Assembly (NCBI RefSeq): GCF_004916905.1
Contig: NZ_SDLV01000011.1
Location: 1-63,481, forward strand
Direction of reading: 5' to 3'
DNA length: 63,481 nucleotides
Origin: Chryseobacterium candidae
Lineage (GTDB): Bacteria; Bacteroidota; Bacteroidia; Flavobacteriales; Weeksellaceae
A model generated the notes under the pieces. That model worked only from the letters and a program-made list of their open reading frames with translations. It searched no databases and had not been told where the DNA came from. This document shows positions 36,391 through 44,824 of this stretch, piece after piece (the stretch's first letter is position 1; each line of letters starts with the position of its first letter). A program made the translations under genes and the position numbers.

Positions 36391-37458
36391 ATGAAAAATT
36401 TTATTGAATTATTAATATCGGGAGTTCTTGCATTCGTTTTATCAATTTGTATAATTCCCATAATGAGAATCATGGCGCAAAAATTCAGATTGGTAGATGT
36501 TCCCAATACAAGAAAAGTACATTATACTCCTATTCCATTAATTGGAGGTTTGGCTATTGGAATGATTATTTTACCATTAATTGAAATTTCCGGAGACAAT
36601 GGATGGAAAACAATACTTCCCATTATTGTAACATCTTATATATTACTTATTGTAGGAGTCTTAGATGACAAAACTGATATTAAAGCAGTTCACAAACTAA
36701 TCATTCAAATTTGTGTAAGCATTATTATAGCAATTTCCGGAATAAGAATTTCATCTTTGTACGGACTCTTTGGGATCTACGAAATCAGCACATACTTCCA
36801 ATATCTGCTTACCATTCTGGTTATTGTAACAGCAGTTAATGCTTTTAATCTTATAGACGGTGTGGATGGACTGGCAGGCAGTGTAGCAGGAGTAGGATTC
36901 TTTCTGTTTTTTATTATCATGTTAATAGAAGGCAACTTAGGACTGGCAAGAATAGCCATACTTTTTGTCGGAAGTATTATAGCTTTCCTGAAATATAATC
37001 TTTCTCAGAAAAATAAAATTTTCTTAGGGAATTCAGGTTCTTTATTTTTAGGATATCTGCTGATATGTCTGGGAATTTATATCACAAAGTTTGATAACAA
37101 TACAACAACATTTCCTTATGGTGTATTTTTTATACTTTTTGTATTTGCTATTCCTGTAATTGATTCTATACGAGTATACATTGATAGAGTATCAAGAGGG
37201 AAATCACCATTTAAAGCGGATAAGACACATATTCATCACCATCTGCTTTTATTGGGCTTTTCCCATAAAAAAATAAGTGTCACTTTTATTTTAATTAATA
37301 TTCTAACATTTGTTATTCAATATATTTTTTTTAAAAGTTATCCTATTTATTCTTCACTTATTTCATTTTGTACATTTATATTAGCTTTCAAAATTATCAA
37401 GAGCATGAATCTTTTTACTATATGGAAAAAGAAGATAAAAGATTTGGAATACAGCTAA
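36391..37458 (+). CDS. Undecaprenyl-phosphate sugar-1-phosphate transferase (WecA/MraY family)
   Basis: 355 residues and about 10 membrane segments. Conserved loops seen are DVPNTRKVHYTPIPLIGG (about 36-53), VGVLDDKTDIKAVHK (DDxxD region), NAFNLIDGVDGLAG, GNSGSLFLGY and the HIHHH loop (KADKTHIHHHLLLLG). It transfers a sugar-1-phosphate, probably HexNAc-1-P, to undecaprenyl phosphate and so starts repeat-unit synthesis. It is unusual only in being the last gene of the locus. Confidence 0.9.
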   Translation: MKNFIELLISGVLAFVLSICIIPIMRIMAQKFRLVDVPNTRKVHYTPIPLIGGLAIGMIILPLIEISGDNGWKTILPIIVTSYILLIVGVLDDKTDIKAVHKLIIQICVSIIIAISGIRISSLYGLFGIYEISTYFQYLLTILVIVTAVNAFNLIDGVDGLAGSVAGVGFFLFFIIMLIEGNLGLARIAILFVGSIIAFLKYNLSQKNKIFLGNSGSLFLGYLLICLGIYITKFDNNTTTFPYGVFFILFVFAIPVIDSIRVYIDRVSRGKSPFKADKTHIHHHLLLLGFSHKKISVTFILINILTFVIQYIFFKSYPIYSSLISFCTFILAFKIIKSMNLFTIWKKKIKDLEYS

Positions 37459-37538
37459 GGTTGTTTTCGTTATTTATATTTTCATAAGGTATCCATCATA
37501 AAGATATTTACTATCATTTTTTAGAACCTCTTGTATAA

Positions 37539-37700
37539 ATTTTCAGGAGCTGTGGAATTTATGGTAATGTTAAAGTTTGTATTATTTTAATCCCACCTAT
37601 TACTGAAGGAAGATTAAAAACACCATCCGAACTTCCAGTGCAAGAGATATGGAAATATGATGTGGCTAAATTGTATGAATTTGTACAGACAGCATTATAA
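37539..37700 (+). pseudogene. C-terminal gene remnant
   Basis: An open frame without a start runs from 37539 to a TAA at 37698-37700. It reads as real protein (GNVKVCIILIPPITEGRL, then WKYDVAKLYEFVQTAL at the end), about 53 residues. The upstream sequence has stops in all frames. It looks like the tail of a deleted gene between the polysaccharide locus and the tRNA repeat. The family is not recognised with confidence. Confidence 0.5.
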
Positions 37701-37710
37701 TTTGCTACTA

Positions 37711-37836
37711 GTGACCCGGCTGGGATTCGAACCCAGGACCCATACATTAAAAGTGTATTGCTCTACCAGCTGAGCTACCGAGTCGGCCACTTACTTTTTT
37801 AAGTAAATCCCTTTGTTTAAGGGACTGCAAAGATAG
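37711..37836. repeat. 126-bp direct repeat with tRNA-Lys and promoter, copy 1
   Basis: Identical in sequence to 38460-38585 over tRNA, leader and -7 box, 749 bp apart. The two leaders share the short inverted repeats around TCCCTTtgtttAAGGGA and TTACTTttttAAGTAA. Confidence 0.9.
37712..37784 (-). tRNA. tRNA-Lys (UUU), copy 1
   Basis: 73 nt on the minus strand. Acceptor GACTCGG pairs with CCGGGTC, D-loop AGCTCAGCTGGTAGAGC, anticodon TTT inside CTTTTAA, T-loop GGTTCGAATCC, discriminator A. The 3' CCA is not encoded. It is identical to the copy at 38461-38533. Confidence 0.97.
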
Positions 37837-37857
37837 AAACTTTTTCTTTATTTACAA
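37828..37857 (-). promoter_or_regulatory. Promoter of tRNA-Lys copy 1
   Basis: On the minus strand a perfect -7 box TATCTTTG (37828-37835) and TTG (37855-37857) separated by 19 bp, the classical Bacteroidota pattern. Confidence 0.8.
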
Positions 37858-38108
37858 TACTTCCGCAACATTTTACGTACTGAATTCTGCTAACATTTAC
37901 AAAATCAGAGACAAAAATTTCGTGCTCCGGAGCAGGTCTGTTAATTAAACTTCAACAATGAACAAAAAAGCTTCCAATGAAAAAATGAGCAGTTCACGAA
38001 TCTCTTGTTTCTCCTGCTCTATTACTACAACAATCTTATTTTCTTAAATTTAAAACAATCTTAAAATCAATAATTTGTTTTTTTCAAATAAATTTACTAT
38101 ATTAACAT

Positions 38109-38270
38109 ATGAAAAAAAATGAGCGTCAGGATAATATAACACATGCTGGCAAAATTAACGAGCGAACAAAAGCATTGGAGGTCCTTGAAAAAGCGAAAAA
38201 AGTACAGGGAAAAATTACATTTCTCCGTCAGGGAGTCGGAAGAAACTTTAAACCGAAAAATGAAGAGTAA
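38109..38270 (+). CDS. Small charged protein, unknown
   Basis: 53 residues, ATG 38109 to TAA 38268-38270. The protein is very basic and helical (MKKNERQDNITHAGKINERT, then KALEVLEKAKKVQ and LRQGVGRNFKPKNEE). It lies between the two tRNA-Lys repeats, on the opposite strand, and is followed about 110 bp later by a bidirectional terminator. The composition looks coding rather than random. I do not recognise the family; nucleic-acid binding is possible from the charge. Confidence 0.5.
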   Translation: MKKNERQDNITHAGKINERTKALEVLEKAKKVQGKITFLRQGVGRNFKPKNEE

Positions 38271-38377
38271 AGATATTGCTAAATTTCAACTGCAATAGAA
38301 CAAGTACAATTAAACTGGTCTGTAATGAAAATTTGTAATTATCAGCCATTTTGAAACATTATAGTTATCCTATAAAT

Positions 38378-38410
38378 AAAAAACCTGCAAAAATAATTTG
38401 CAGGTTTTTT
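38378..38410. terminator. Bidirectional terminator
   Basis: CCTGCAAA (38384-38391) pairs with TTTGCAGG (38397-38404) around a 5-nt loop, flanked by A6 and T6. It can end the small plus-strand gene and the minus-strand tRNA copy 2. Confidence 0.9.
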
Positions 38411-38459
38411 ATTCTTTTCTGATGTTTTTGAAAATTTTCATTTTCACATCTTTTGAATT

Positions 38460-38585
38460 GTGACCCGGCTGGGATTCGAACCCAGGACCCATACATTAAA
38501 AGTGTATTGCTCTACCAGCTGAGCTACCGAGTCGGCCACTTACTTTTTTAAGTAAATCCCTTTGTTTAAGGGACTGCAAAGATAG
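38460..38585. repeat. 126-bp direct repeat with tRNA-Lys and promoter, copy 2
   Basis: Second copy of 37711-37836. Identity ends just beyond the -7 box, so each copy has its own -33 region. Confidence 0.9.
38461..38533 (-). tRNA. tRNA-Lys (UUU), copy 2
   Basis: 73 nt, identical to copy 1, anticodon TTT. CCA is not encoded. The terminator at 38378-38410 follows about 50 bp downstream. Confidence 0.97.
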
Positions 38586-38607
38586 GAAAACACTTCTTAA
38601 ATCCAAA
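38577..38607 (-). promoter_or_regulatory. Promoter of tRNA-Lys copy 2
   Basis: Minus strand -7 box TATCTTTG (38577-38584) and TTTG (38604-38607) 19 bp upstream. Confidence 0.8.
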
Positions 38608-38792
38608 TTTTTCTAAGCTTTTTTACAATAAAATTCACATCAAAAAAGTCAAACACCTGTTTATAAATTAATTACGTTTATTATTTTTTTAATGACAATT
38701 TCAGAATCTGCAGTTCTTTAATTAAAAATAAAATTTTAACCGATTTTTACAATTCACGAAAATTTTAAAATCTCTCTATTTTTCTTTTAAAC

Positions 38793-39419
38793 TTAACTTT
38801 CAGATTTCTTATTCTGATATTCAAAAATATGAATAACCTTATCCATTATTTCCTGACCATGATGTTTTCCAACCATGTAAAGAGCAGCGTCAATTCCAGC
38901 GGTAATTCCAGCAGTAGTTATCAACTGTTCCTGATCCACATAACGAACATTTCTGATCACATTTGCTTCCGGATTATACTGTTCTAAAGTATCTAAAAGC
39001 ATTCTATGGGTTGTAACATCGTGGTTTTCAAGGATTCCTGTCCCGGAAAGCAGCATACTTCCTGTACATATTGTGAACACAACAGTTCCGCTATCATAAT
39101 GCGTTTTAATCCATTGTAAAACGGTTTCCTGAAAATCCTTATCCTCAAGATACTTCGTAATGTGTTCAGGATTTGCTCCGGGAACCACAATCATATCCGG
39201 CTTAGGACATGTATGGATATCGTAGGTAGGAATAACAGCCATCGTATTGGCTTCCATATATATCGGTTCTTTTATTTTTCCAACTGTAAAGCAATGATAA
39301 GAGTTGGGATGTATAGCATCCGCCTTAACGAAAACATCCAAAGGAGCATTTAAGTCAAGAGCTTCTACCTGATCATAAATTAAAAATGCTACATTCATTG
39401 TTTTAGTGTCTTGTTTCAT
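38793..39419 (-). CDS. DJ-1/PfpI-family protein
   Basis: 208 residues of the class-I glutamine-amidotransferase-like fold. The nucleophile-elbow sequence is FTICTGSMLL with Cys about 117, and the acidic residue before the first helix (DQVEALDLNAPLDVF) is as in DJ-1/PfpI and isonitrile-hydratase-like proteins. Ten residues precede MNVAFLIY, so the true start may be the internal Met at residue 8. It lies 105 bp downstream of a GlxA-type regulator that contains a related domain. The substrate is unknown. Confidence 0.85.
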   Translation of the reverse strand: MKQDTKTMNVAFLIYDQVEALDLNAPLDVFVKADAIHPNSYHCFTVGKIKEPIYMEANTMAVIPTYDIHTCPKPDMIVVPGANPEHITKYLEDKDFQETVLQWIKTHYDSGTVVFTICTGSMLLSGTGILENHDVTTHRMLLDTLEQYNPEANVIRNVRYVDQEQLITTAGITAGIDAALYMVGKHHGQEIMDKVIHIFEYQNKKSES

Positions 39420-39524
39420 AATTCTTATATTTTTAAGATGATTATTTTTTGGATAAAGGCATTGTCCTTCCCTACCGACCTTTGAAGATGATTGGTTTCA
39501 TTTTAAATCCTTAAGAGAAAAATA

Positions 39525-40526
39525 TTATTCTGTAGTTTTAAATCCTTTCCGGTATTGCGCCGGAGAAAGGGAAATATTTTTAAGGAATACCCGGCGAAGC
39601 GAAACGGCATTGCTAAATCCACATTTAACGGCAATCATATCAACACTCATGTCAGTATATTCCAGCATATTTTTAGCCTGATCCAGCCTCATTTTTTCCA
39701 GAAACCGGCCGGGAGTCATTCCTGATTCTTTTCGAAATACTCTGGAAAAATTACGGGGGCTCATGTTCAGTGACTCAGCAATATATTCTACTGTTACAGC
39801 TTCATTCAGCTTATCTTTCAAAAAGTCACGCACTTCTTTTGTAAAAGGAGACATTATTTCATATTCCGGCAGCGCACCTCCAAACTGCGACTGCATTCCG
39901 GCTCTTTTTAAAGGCAGAACAAGATGACGGGCAACTTCTATGGCCAATGGCTTTCCAAAATCCCCTTCCAAAAGAGCCAACGCAAGATCCATCCCGGAAG
40001 AAACACCTCCCGAAGTATAGATAGGCTTATCCCGAATAAAAAAAGGATTGACATTCACTTCCAGCCTGGGATAAAATTTCTGCAGTGTATCTGCAAATTT
40101 CCAGTGGGTAGTCACCTGCTTACCATCCAACAGCCCTGCTTTGGCCAGAACAAATGCGCCTACGCAAAAAGATCCCAGCCGTCTTACGTCTGATTTTATG
40201 TTCTGAAGATAATAATAGAGATCGTGGCTGATTTCCTCCAGTACACTCAACGTTGTCCCTGCTACAAGTAAAGTGTCTACAGGGAAATCGACATCATAAA
40301 TAGTATGGCTGCATGATAATGGCATTCCTGAACCGGAATAGATAACCTTCTCTGAAGTTCCGGAAACGAGATACACATGATAGCCTATATCTTTTTGATC
40401 AATATTCAGAAAACGGTTGGCTGCTGTAAAAACGTCCCATGGCCCGGCGATATCAAGCAGCTGTACCTGTGGCAAGGCCAGAAGTACTATATTTTTCATT
40501 CCTGTGTGTTGTCCTTCTTTCTTCAT
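39525..40526 (-). CDS. GlxA-family AraC-type transcriptional regulator
   Basis: 333 residues from ATG 40524-40526. N-terminal DJ-1/PfpI-like domain (VLLALPQVQLLDIAGPWDVF; LGSFCVGAFVLAKAG) and C-terminal AraC HTH pair (about 230-330: VEYIAESLNMSPRNFSRVFR; VDMIAVKCGFSNAVSLRRVF). I reject the longer frame starting at 40613 because a good promoter (TACATTTG, 40546-40553) lies inside it. The Met at 40499 is also possible. It probably controls the adjacent DJ-1 gene (inference). Confidence 0.87.
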   Translation of the reverse strand: MKKEGQHTGMKNIVLLALPQVQLLDIAGPWDVFTAANRFLNIDQKDIGYHVYLVSGTSEKVIYSGSGMPLSCSHTIYDVDFPVDTLLVAGTTLSVLEEISHDLYYYLQNIKSDVRRLGSFCVGAFVLAKAGLLDGKQVTTHWKFADTLQKFYPRLEVNVNPFFIRDKPIYTSGGVSSGMDLALALLEGDFGKPLAIEVARHLVLPLKRAGMQSQFGGALPEYEIMSPFTKEVRDFLKDKLNEAVTVEYIAESLNMSPRNFSRVFRKESGMTPGRFLEKMRLDQAKNMLEYTDMSVDMIAVKCGFSNAVSLRRVFLKNISLSPAQYRKGFKTTE

Positions 40527-40545
40527 ATCTCGTTCTGTATGAGTA

Positions 40546-40576
40546 CAAATGTAGAGAGAAAGTATCTTGTCTGCAA
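40546..40576 (-). promoter_or_regulatory. Promoter of the GlxA-type regulator
   Basis: Minus strand -7 box TACATTTG (40546-40553) with TTG (40574-40576) 20 bp upstream. ATTCCGGCCA at 40592-40601, just upstream, recurs in the efflux/AraC intergenic region at 44773-44782. Confidence 0.7.
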
Positions 40577-40634
40577 TGACAAAAAACATACAATTCCGGC
40601 CAGAAGTGCACATCCATTTTCGAACAAAATAAAA

Positions 40635-40658
40635 GAGACTGCCCTATCAGACAGTCTC
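40635..40658 (-). terminator. Terminator of the efflux operon
   Basis: GAGACTG (40635-40641) pairs with CAGTCTC (40652-40658). On the minus strand it is followed by TTTTATTTTG. It lies about 60 bp past the transporter stop. Confidence 0.75.
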
Positions 40659-40715
40659 AGCACTCTACTATAAAATTAGCTGACAAGCTATACTTTTAAA
40701 CTATGATTGTCTCAC

Positions 40716-42335
40716 TTATGCAGGTGACAGTCTGCGGGATTTCAGATAAAGAGCGGTACGGTTGAGATAGGGAAAAAGAAAAATCAATAACAGTGAAGCA
40801 GCAAGAAGCCACACCATCATTTCATAATAATCCATCGCAAAACGCACATGATCCTGAACATTCATTCTTGTTACCAATAACTTATTGGCAGCTTTTACAG
40901 CCTTTTCTTCAGGCATTCCTCCTGCAATAAGCTTAGCCGTCTGCAGACGGAGAAAACTTTTAACTTCCGGATCTGCAGCACTTAAATGATCCTGAAAAGC
41001 ATTGTAATGACGGCTTTTTTCAAAGAGTTCAAAAAAATTGATCAGGGCAATGCTGATACAAAACCCGAGATATCGTATTGCTAATGCTGTTGCAGCAGCG
41101 GAAGGCCCAATAACAGCAGGAACGGAAGAAATAATATAAATAATCGTCGGAACCATAATCAACCCCACACCCAATCCCTGAATAAATAACGGAATGTAGT
41201 AATTAAACTCATCAGCCTGAACATCAAAAGAATAGTACATTAAGCCATGAAAGATCAACAGCATTAAAAATCCAGGTCCCCAGATATACCGAATATTTTT
41301 CTTTTGTAAAACCATACAGCAGGCGATAATGACCCCAACCACCAATCCTGCAAGGTTAAAAATATTAATATAAGAAATATGAAACGGATCCAGATGCAGT
41401 TCTGATGCAAAATAAGTGTTGACAATTCCTGAAGCAAACCGGCAGATATACATCACAAAAAGGATAAGCAGACCTACTTTGAAGTTCCTGTATCTGAAAA
41501 CCTGCAGATCAATATAAGGCCTTTTAATCGCCTGCTGGCGAACTATTGATATCGCCGCCAAAACCATAATTCCGACCACACTTCCCAGAATCCGGTTATC
41601 TTCCAGCCAATAATATTCCTGTCCAAAAATAGTTATATACCCGATTAATACCAATAAAGCACTGAATAGCCCAAAACTCTGCCAGTCCAGTTTATACAGA
41701 TGAAATCTTGCATGGGTTCTGTAATGGCTCATGGCTAAAGTCAGAAAAATAAGTCCCGGAAGATAGGAGAAGATGGCTGTTTTATAAACGATATTAAAAT
41801 TATAGGAATCAATGAGATCTGCGGTTATAAGATTATTAAACGGCAAAGCACAAATTAAGATTCCAAAAAATACTGAAAAACTGATTTCCCGGCCTCTTTC
41901 GCTGCTCAGTCGTGTAAAAATAAGGGTTAGTGAAAGGTTTACATTTCCTGCGAATAACATTCCCTGTATGAAACGAACCGGAAATAAAATATAGACCTCC
42001 CGCGTGAAATAACAAATGAGACAGGCCAGAATCTGCAGGGTAGTAAAAAGAAGAAAATATTCTTTTGCGGCGAGAAAACTGAAAAATCTTCTTTCCAGGC
42101 TGTAAAACCCTACATAACCAGCATAAAACAACGCTACTGAAAACTGGATATCTGCCGGTTCACATCCATAATATCCGGCGGCGGCATTTACATTAGACAA
42201 TGGCAGAAAAAAGATAATGATTCCCGGAAGCGTCATTGAAAAAAGAATAATCTTCACCAGCCATTCCGGAGCCCATTTTTTGAAATAGGGCATTTTTCTT
42301 TTAACCATTGGAATGCTTTTTATTGGCGTATACAT
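40716..42335 (-). CDS. MFS drug efflux transporter, EmrB/DHA2 type
   Basis: 539 residues with about 14 membrane segments, the DHA2 count. The N-terminal helices (LVKIILFSMTLPGIIIFFLP) and motif-like ADIQFSVALFYAGYVGF are visible. It overlaps the end of the HlyD-type gene by 35 bp. With the adaptor and TolC-like genes upstream it forms an EmrAB-TolC-type tripartite pump. The substrate is probably hydrophobic drugs or toxic acids (family inference). A charged loop near residues 447-495 is unusually long. Confidence 0.87.
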   Translation of the reverse strand: MYTPIKSIPMVKRKMPYFKKWAPEWLVKIILFSMTLPGIIIFFLPLSNVNAAAGYYGCEPADIQFSVALFYAGYVGFYSLERRFFSFLAAKEYFLLFTTLQILACLICYFTREVYILFPVRFIQGMLFAGNVNLSLTLIFTRLSSERGREISFSVFFGILICALPFNNLITADLIDSYNFNIVYKTAIFSYLPGLIFLTLAMSHYRTHARFHLYKLDWQSFGLFSALLVLIGYITIFGQEYYWLEDNRILGSVVGIMVLAAISIVRQQAIKRPYIDLQVFRYRNFKVGLLILFVMYICRFASGIVNTYFASELHLDPFHISYINIFNLAGLVVGVIIACCMVLQKKNIRYIWGPGFLMLLIFHGLMYYSFDVQADEFNYYIPLFIQGLGVGLIMVPTIIYIISSVPAVIGPSAAATALAIRYLGFCISIALINFFELFEKSRHYNAFQDHLSAADPEVKSFLRLQTAKLIAGGMPEEKAVKAANKLLVTRMNVQDHVRFAMDYYEMMVWLLAASLLLIFLFPYLNRTALYLKSRRLSPA

Positions 42336-43365
42336 TCACATTCATTCCCACTTTCAGAACATCAATCTGACTTCTTTGCCCATCCACTCTGATTCTTACA
42401 GGAATACGCTGTACAATTTTTACGTAATTTCCAGTGGAGTTATCCGGTGGAAGCAATGAAAAACTTGAACCTGTTGCCGGGGAAAGCGAGATGATTGTTC
42501 CTTTAAATTCCCTGTCAGGATAAGAATCCGCAACAATTTTCACATGATCTCCGATATGCATATCCCTGATCTGCGTTTCTTTATAATTAGCTACTACCCA
42601 TTTATCAGTTTCATTATTGACTATAAATGCCAGTGTCTCTCCGGCATCAATCATCTGCCCAACTTCTACAGTTCTTCTTCCCATTCTTCCGTCATAAGAC
42701 GCGGTGACAGCTGTATAACTTACATCCAGCTTGTGACGGTCCAGCAACGCTTCCAGTCTTGCAATTTCTGCTAAAACAACTGTTTTTTCTGCCCGTATAT
42801 CATTAATCTTAGATATTGAAGCCGCGTAATTATCCTGTGAAGATTTATAATCGCTTTCATTGACATCCAGTGTTGCTTTCACATCTTCAAGCCGCTGTTT
42901 CGTGGCAGATTCTTCATCATACAGCTTTTTATACCGTTTATAATCAAGCTGTTGTTTCCACACCTTTGCTTTATTGGCATCTACCTGAGCCATTGCTGCT
43001 GCTGCTTCCTTTTCTGTAGTGCCAGTAGTACTTTCCAATACTCTCAGTTGAGCACGGGCTTTCTGAATGGCTGCCTGAGTCTGTTTTTCCTGAAGTACAT
43101 ATTCACGGTTATCAATGATTAAAAGAGTATCTCCTTTTTTAACTTCCTGATTCTCCTCAAACTTTACAGCAACAATAAATCCTCCGGCTCTTGAAATAAC
43201 GGGGTTAACATATTCCTGAACCTGTGCATCATTGGTTTGCTCATACGCATAATAATTTTTTAAGGTAAAACCGCCCCAGACAGCAAGTGCAGCAACAATT
43301 ACAACTGAAATCCATCCTGTGATCTTCGTGATCATTCTATCGGTGGGAGTATATTTTTTTTTCAT
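42301..43365 (-). CDS. EmrA/HlyD-type efflux adaptor
   Basis: 354 residues from ATG 43363-43365 (MKKKYTPTDRMITKITGW). The frame stays open a further 200 bp, but that part overlaps the TolC-like gene and does not look like protein. One N-terminal membrane span (about 15-33), lipoyl halves (NPVISRAGGFIVAVKFEENQ; GDTLLIIDNREYVLQ), a coiled hairpin (about 98-190) and a beta-barrel region (IRDMHIGDHVKIVADSYPDR). It starts 4 bp after the TolC-like gene. Confidence 0.88.
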   Translation of the reverse strand: MKKKYTPTDRMITKITGWISVVIVAALAVWGGFTLKNYYAYEQTNDAQVQEYVNPVISRAGGFIVAVKFEENQEVKKGDTLLIIDNREYVLQEKQTQAAIQKARAQLRVLESTTGTTEKEAAAAMAQVDANKAKVWKQQLDYKRYKKLYDEESATKQRLEDVKATLDVNESDYKSSQDNYAASISKINDIRAEKTVVLAEIARLEALLDRHKLDVSYTAVTASYDGRMGRRTVEVGQMIDAGETLAFIVNNETDKWVVANYKETQIRDMHIGDHVKIVADSYPDREFKGTIISLSPATGSSFSLLPPDNSTGNYVKIVQRIPVRIRVDGQRSQIDVLKVGMNVNVYANKKHSNG

Positions 43366-43369
43366 GATA

Positions 43370-44692
43370 TTATAAAACGCCTGTAATGTTTTGTAGTAAA
43401 TAATAATTGTTTTGTGCCATAATTTTGGCGGCTTCCAGTTCAAATTTTGTCTGAAGCAACTGTATATCTGCATCCAGCAGTTCTGTAATAAGAGAAGTCT
43501 GACTGAAGTATGTATTTTTGATAATACGTGCATTTTCCTTTGCCTGAGCGACATTGGCTTCTGCAACTTTTATCTGTTCTAAAGCTTCCTGGTAACGCAG
43601 ATAAGCTTCTTTCACCTGTTGTCTTACCTTATCTTCCGTATCCTTGTGTACTTCCTCTTCCTTTTCAAACTCCAGCTGAGCAGCTTTTACTTTATGAGTA
43701 TTATGGTAAAGAGAAGAGATCGAAAATGAAGCTTTAATTCCAACGATTCCCAATGAATACCAATAAGGATTATAGGGATACAGAAAAATCTGTGGATTGG
43801 CGTAATAAAATTCACCATACATCCCGATTTTAGGTCTTATATTCGCTTTTACCTGTTTCAGTCTGATCATACTCAGCGCTGTCTGCTGTTCAGAAACATG
43901 ATAATCAAAAGAATGATCCAATGCCAGTTTCAGAAACTCATTATAAGTTGTACTCTCATTCCACTGATTAAACGGGGTTTCAGGAATAACAATCTGCTCA
44001 TCGGGAATACCCAAAATAATATTCAGTTTCTGCATCGCGATAAGAATATCATTTTCTATGGTCACCAGCGCCATTTTTCTTTTGGAAAGTTCCAGTTCAA
44101 TCCTTAAAACATCACTTTTTAATACCACTCCGTTTTTATAAAGAGCCTGTATCTCTTTAAGCTGTGTCTTCTGATCAGTGATATCCTGTTTGATAAGATC
44201 TCTGAAAATCAAAGTTTTCTGGAGTTCAAGATAAAGCGCTGCAGTTTTGTAATGAATATCAGAAACTGATTTTTCTTTCTGAATATCCTTAATTTTCTGA
44301 AGCGTCTGATTTTCCTTAATCTTAAGATTCAGCTTATTTCCGTTATAAATGTTCAGGTAAAAATCTGCTCCGGCTCTGTAAAGCGTATGAATTACTTCAT
44401 GCTGTGTTGGCTTGGAAAAAATTCCGTTCTCATAGATGGGAATGTTGGAAGCCTTTTCTGCAGAGCCTTTAACTTCTATTTCCGGAAGGCGCTCTCTTTT
44501 GGCATCTTTTACTTCGGCTTCGGCAATGTCTGCGTTGATGGTATTGATTCTGATATGACGGCTGTTTTCTTCCGCTCTCTGCCATGCATCTTTTAAGGAG
44601 ATTCGTATGGTGTCCTTTGCTGGACTGCCGGTCTGAGCTGATATAGTGGAGGAAATCCCCAACATCAGCAATCCGGCGACATAAATTTTCAT
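43370..44692 (-). CDS. TolC-family outer-membrane channel
   Basis: 440 residues from ATG 44690-44692 (signal MKIYVAGLLMLGISSTISAQ). The longer frame to 44731 is rejected because a perfect -7 box (TAAATTTG, 44717-44724) lies in it. It contains the two repeated helical halves of outer-membrane efflux proteins (LKDAWQRAEENSRHIRINTI near 33-52). It is the first gene of the efflux operon and is divergent from the AraC gene at 44825. Confidence 0.87.
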   Translation of the reverse strand: MKIYVAGLLMLGISSTISAQTGSPAKDTIRISLKDAWQRAEENSRHIRINTINADIAEAEVKDAKRERLPEIEVKGSAEKASNIPIYENGIFSKPTQHEVIHTLYRAGADFYLNIYNGNKLNLKIKENQTLQKIKDIQKEKSVSDIHYKTAALYLELQKTLIFRDLIKQDITDQKTQLKEIQALYKNGVVLKSDVLRIELELSKRKMALVTIENDILIAMQKLNIILGIPDEQIVIPETPFNQWNESTTYNEFLKLALDHSFDYHVSEQQTALSMIRLKQVKANIRPKIGMYGEFYYANPQIFLYPYNPYWYSLGIVGIKASFSISSLYHNTHKVKAAQLEFEKEEEVHKDTEDKVRQQVKEAYLRYQEALEQIKVAEANVAQAKENARIIKNTYFSQTSLITELLDADIQLLQTKFELEAAKIMAQNNYYLLQNITGVL

Positions 44693-44716
44693 TTGAATTT
44701 TTGAATTATTGCATTG

Positions 44717-44796
44717 CAAATTTATTGGCAATCCGGAAATTTTATTTATCTAAAATAGTCAACTTTTACATGATTCCGGCCAAATGATTATATTTG
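44717..44796. promoter_or_regulatory. Divergent promoter region of efflux operon and AraC gene
   Basis: Minus strand -7 box TAAATTTG (44717-44724) for the TolC-first operon; plus strand -7 box TATATTTG (44789-44796) for the AraC gene. Two TCCGG-containing elements, AATCCGGAAA near 44730-44739 and ATTCCGGCCA at 44773-44782, are about 42 bp apart, suitable as AraC half-sites. Confidence 0.65.
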
Positions 44797-44824
44797 TATA
44801 TTCTTTGGGATTTTAAACTTTTTT

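Noticed and set aside
37559..37747. Minus-strand open frame of 62 codons
   Set aside because: It runs through most of tRNA-Lys copy 1 and the antisense of the gene remnant; no protein-like composition.
40527..40613. Longer N-terminus of the GlxA-type regulator
   Set aside because: It contains a perfect -7 box (40546-40553) with a -33 element at the right spacing, so transcription starts downstream of this ATG.
43366..43566. Extra 67 residues in front of the EmrA-like adaptor
   Set aside because: The stretch overlaps the TolC-like gene in another frame, is not adaptor-like, and the start at 43365 leaves a normal membrane anchor.
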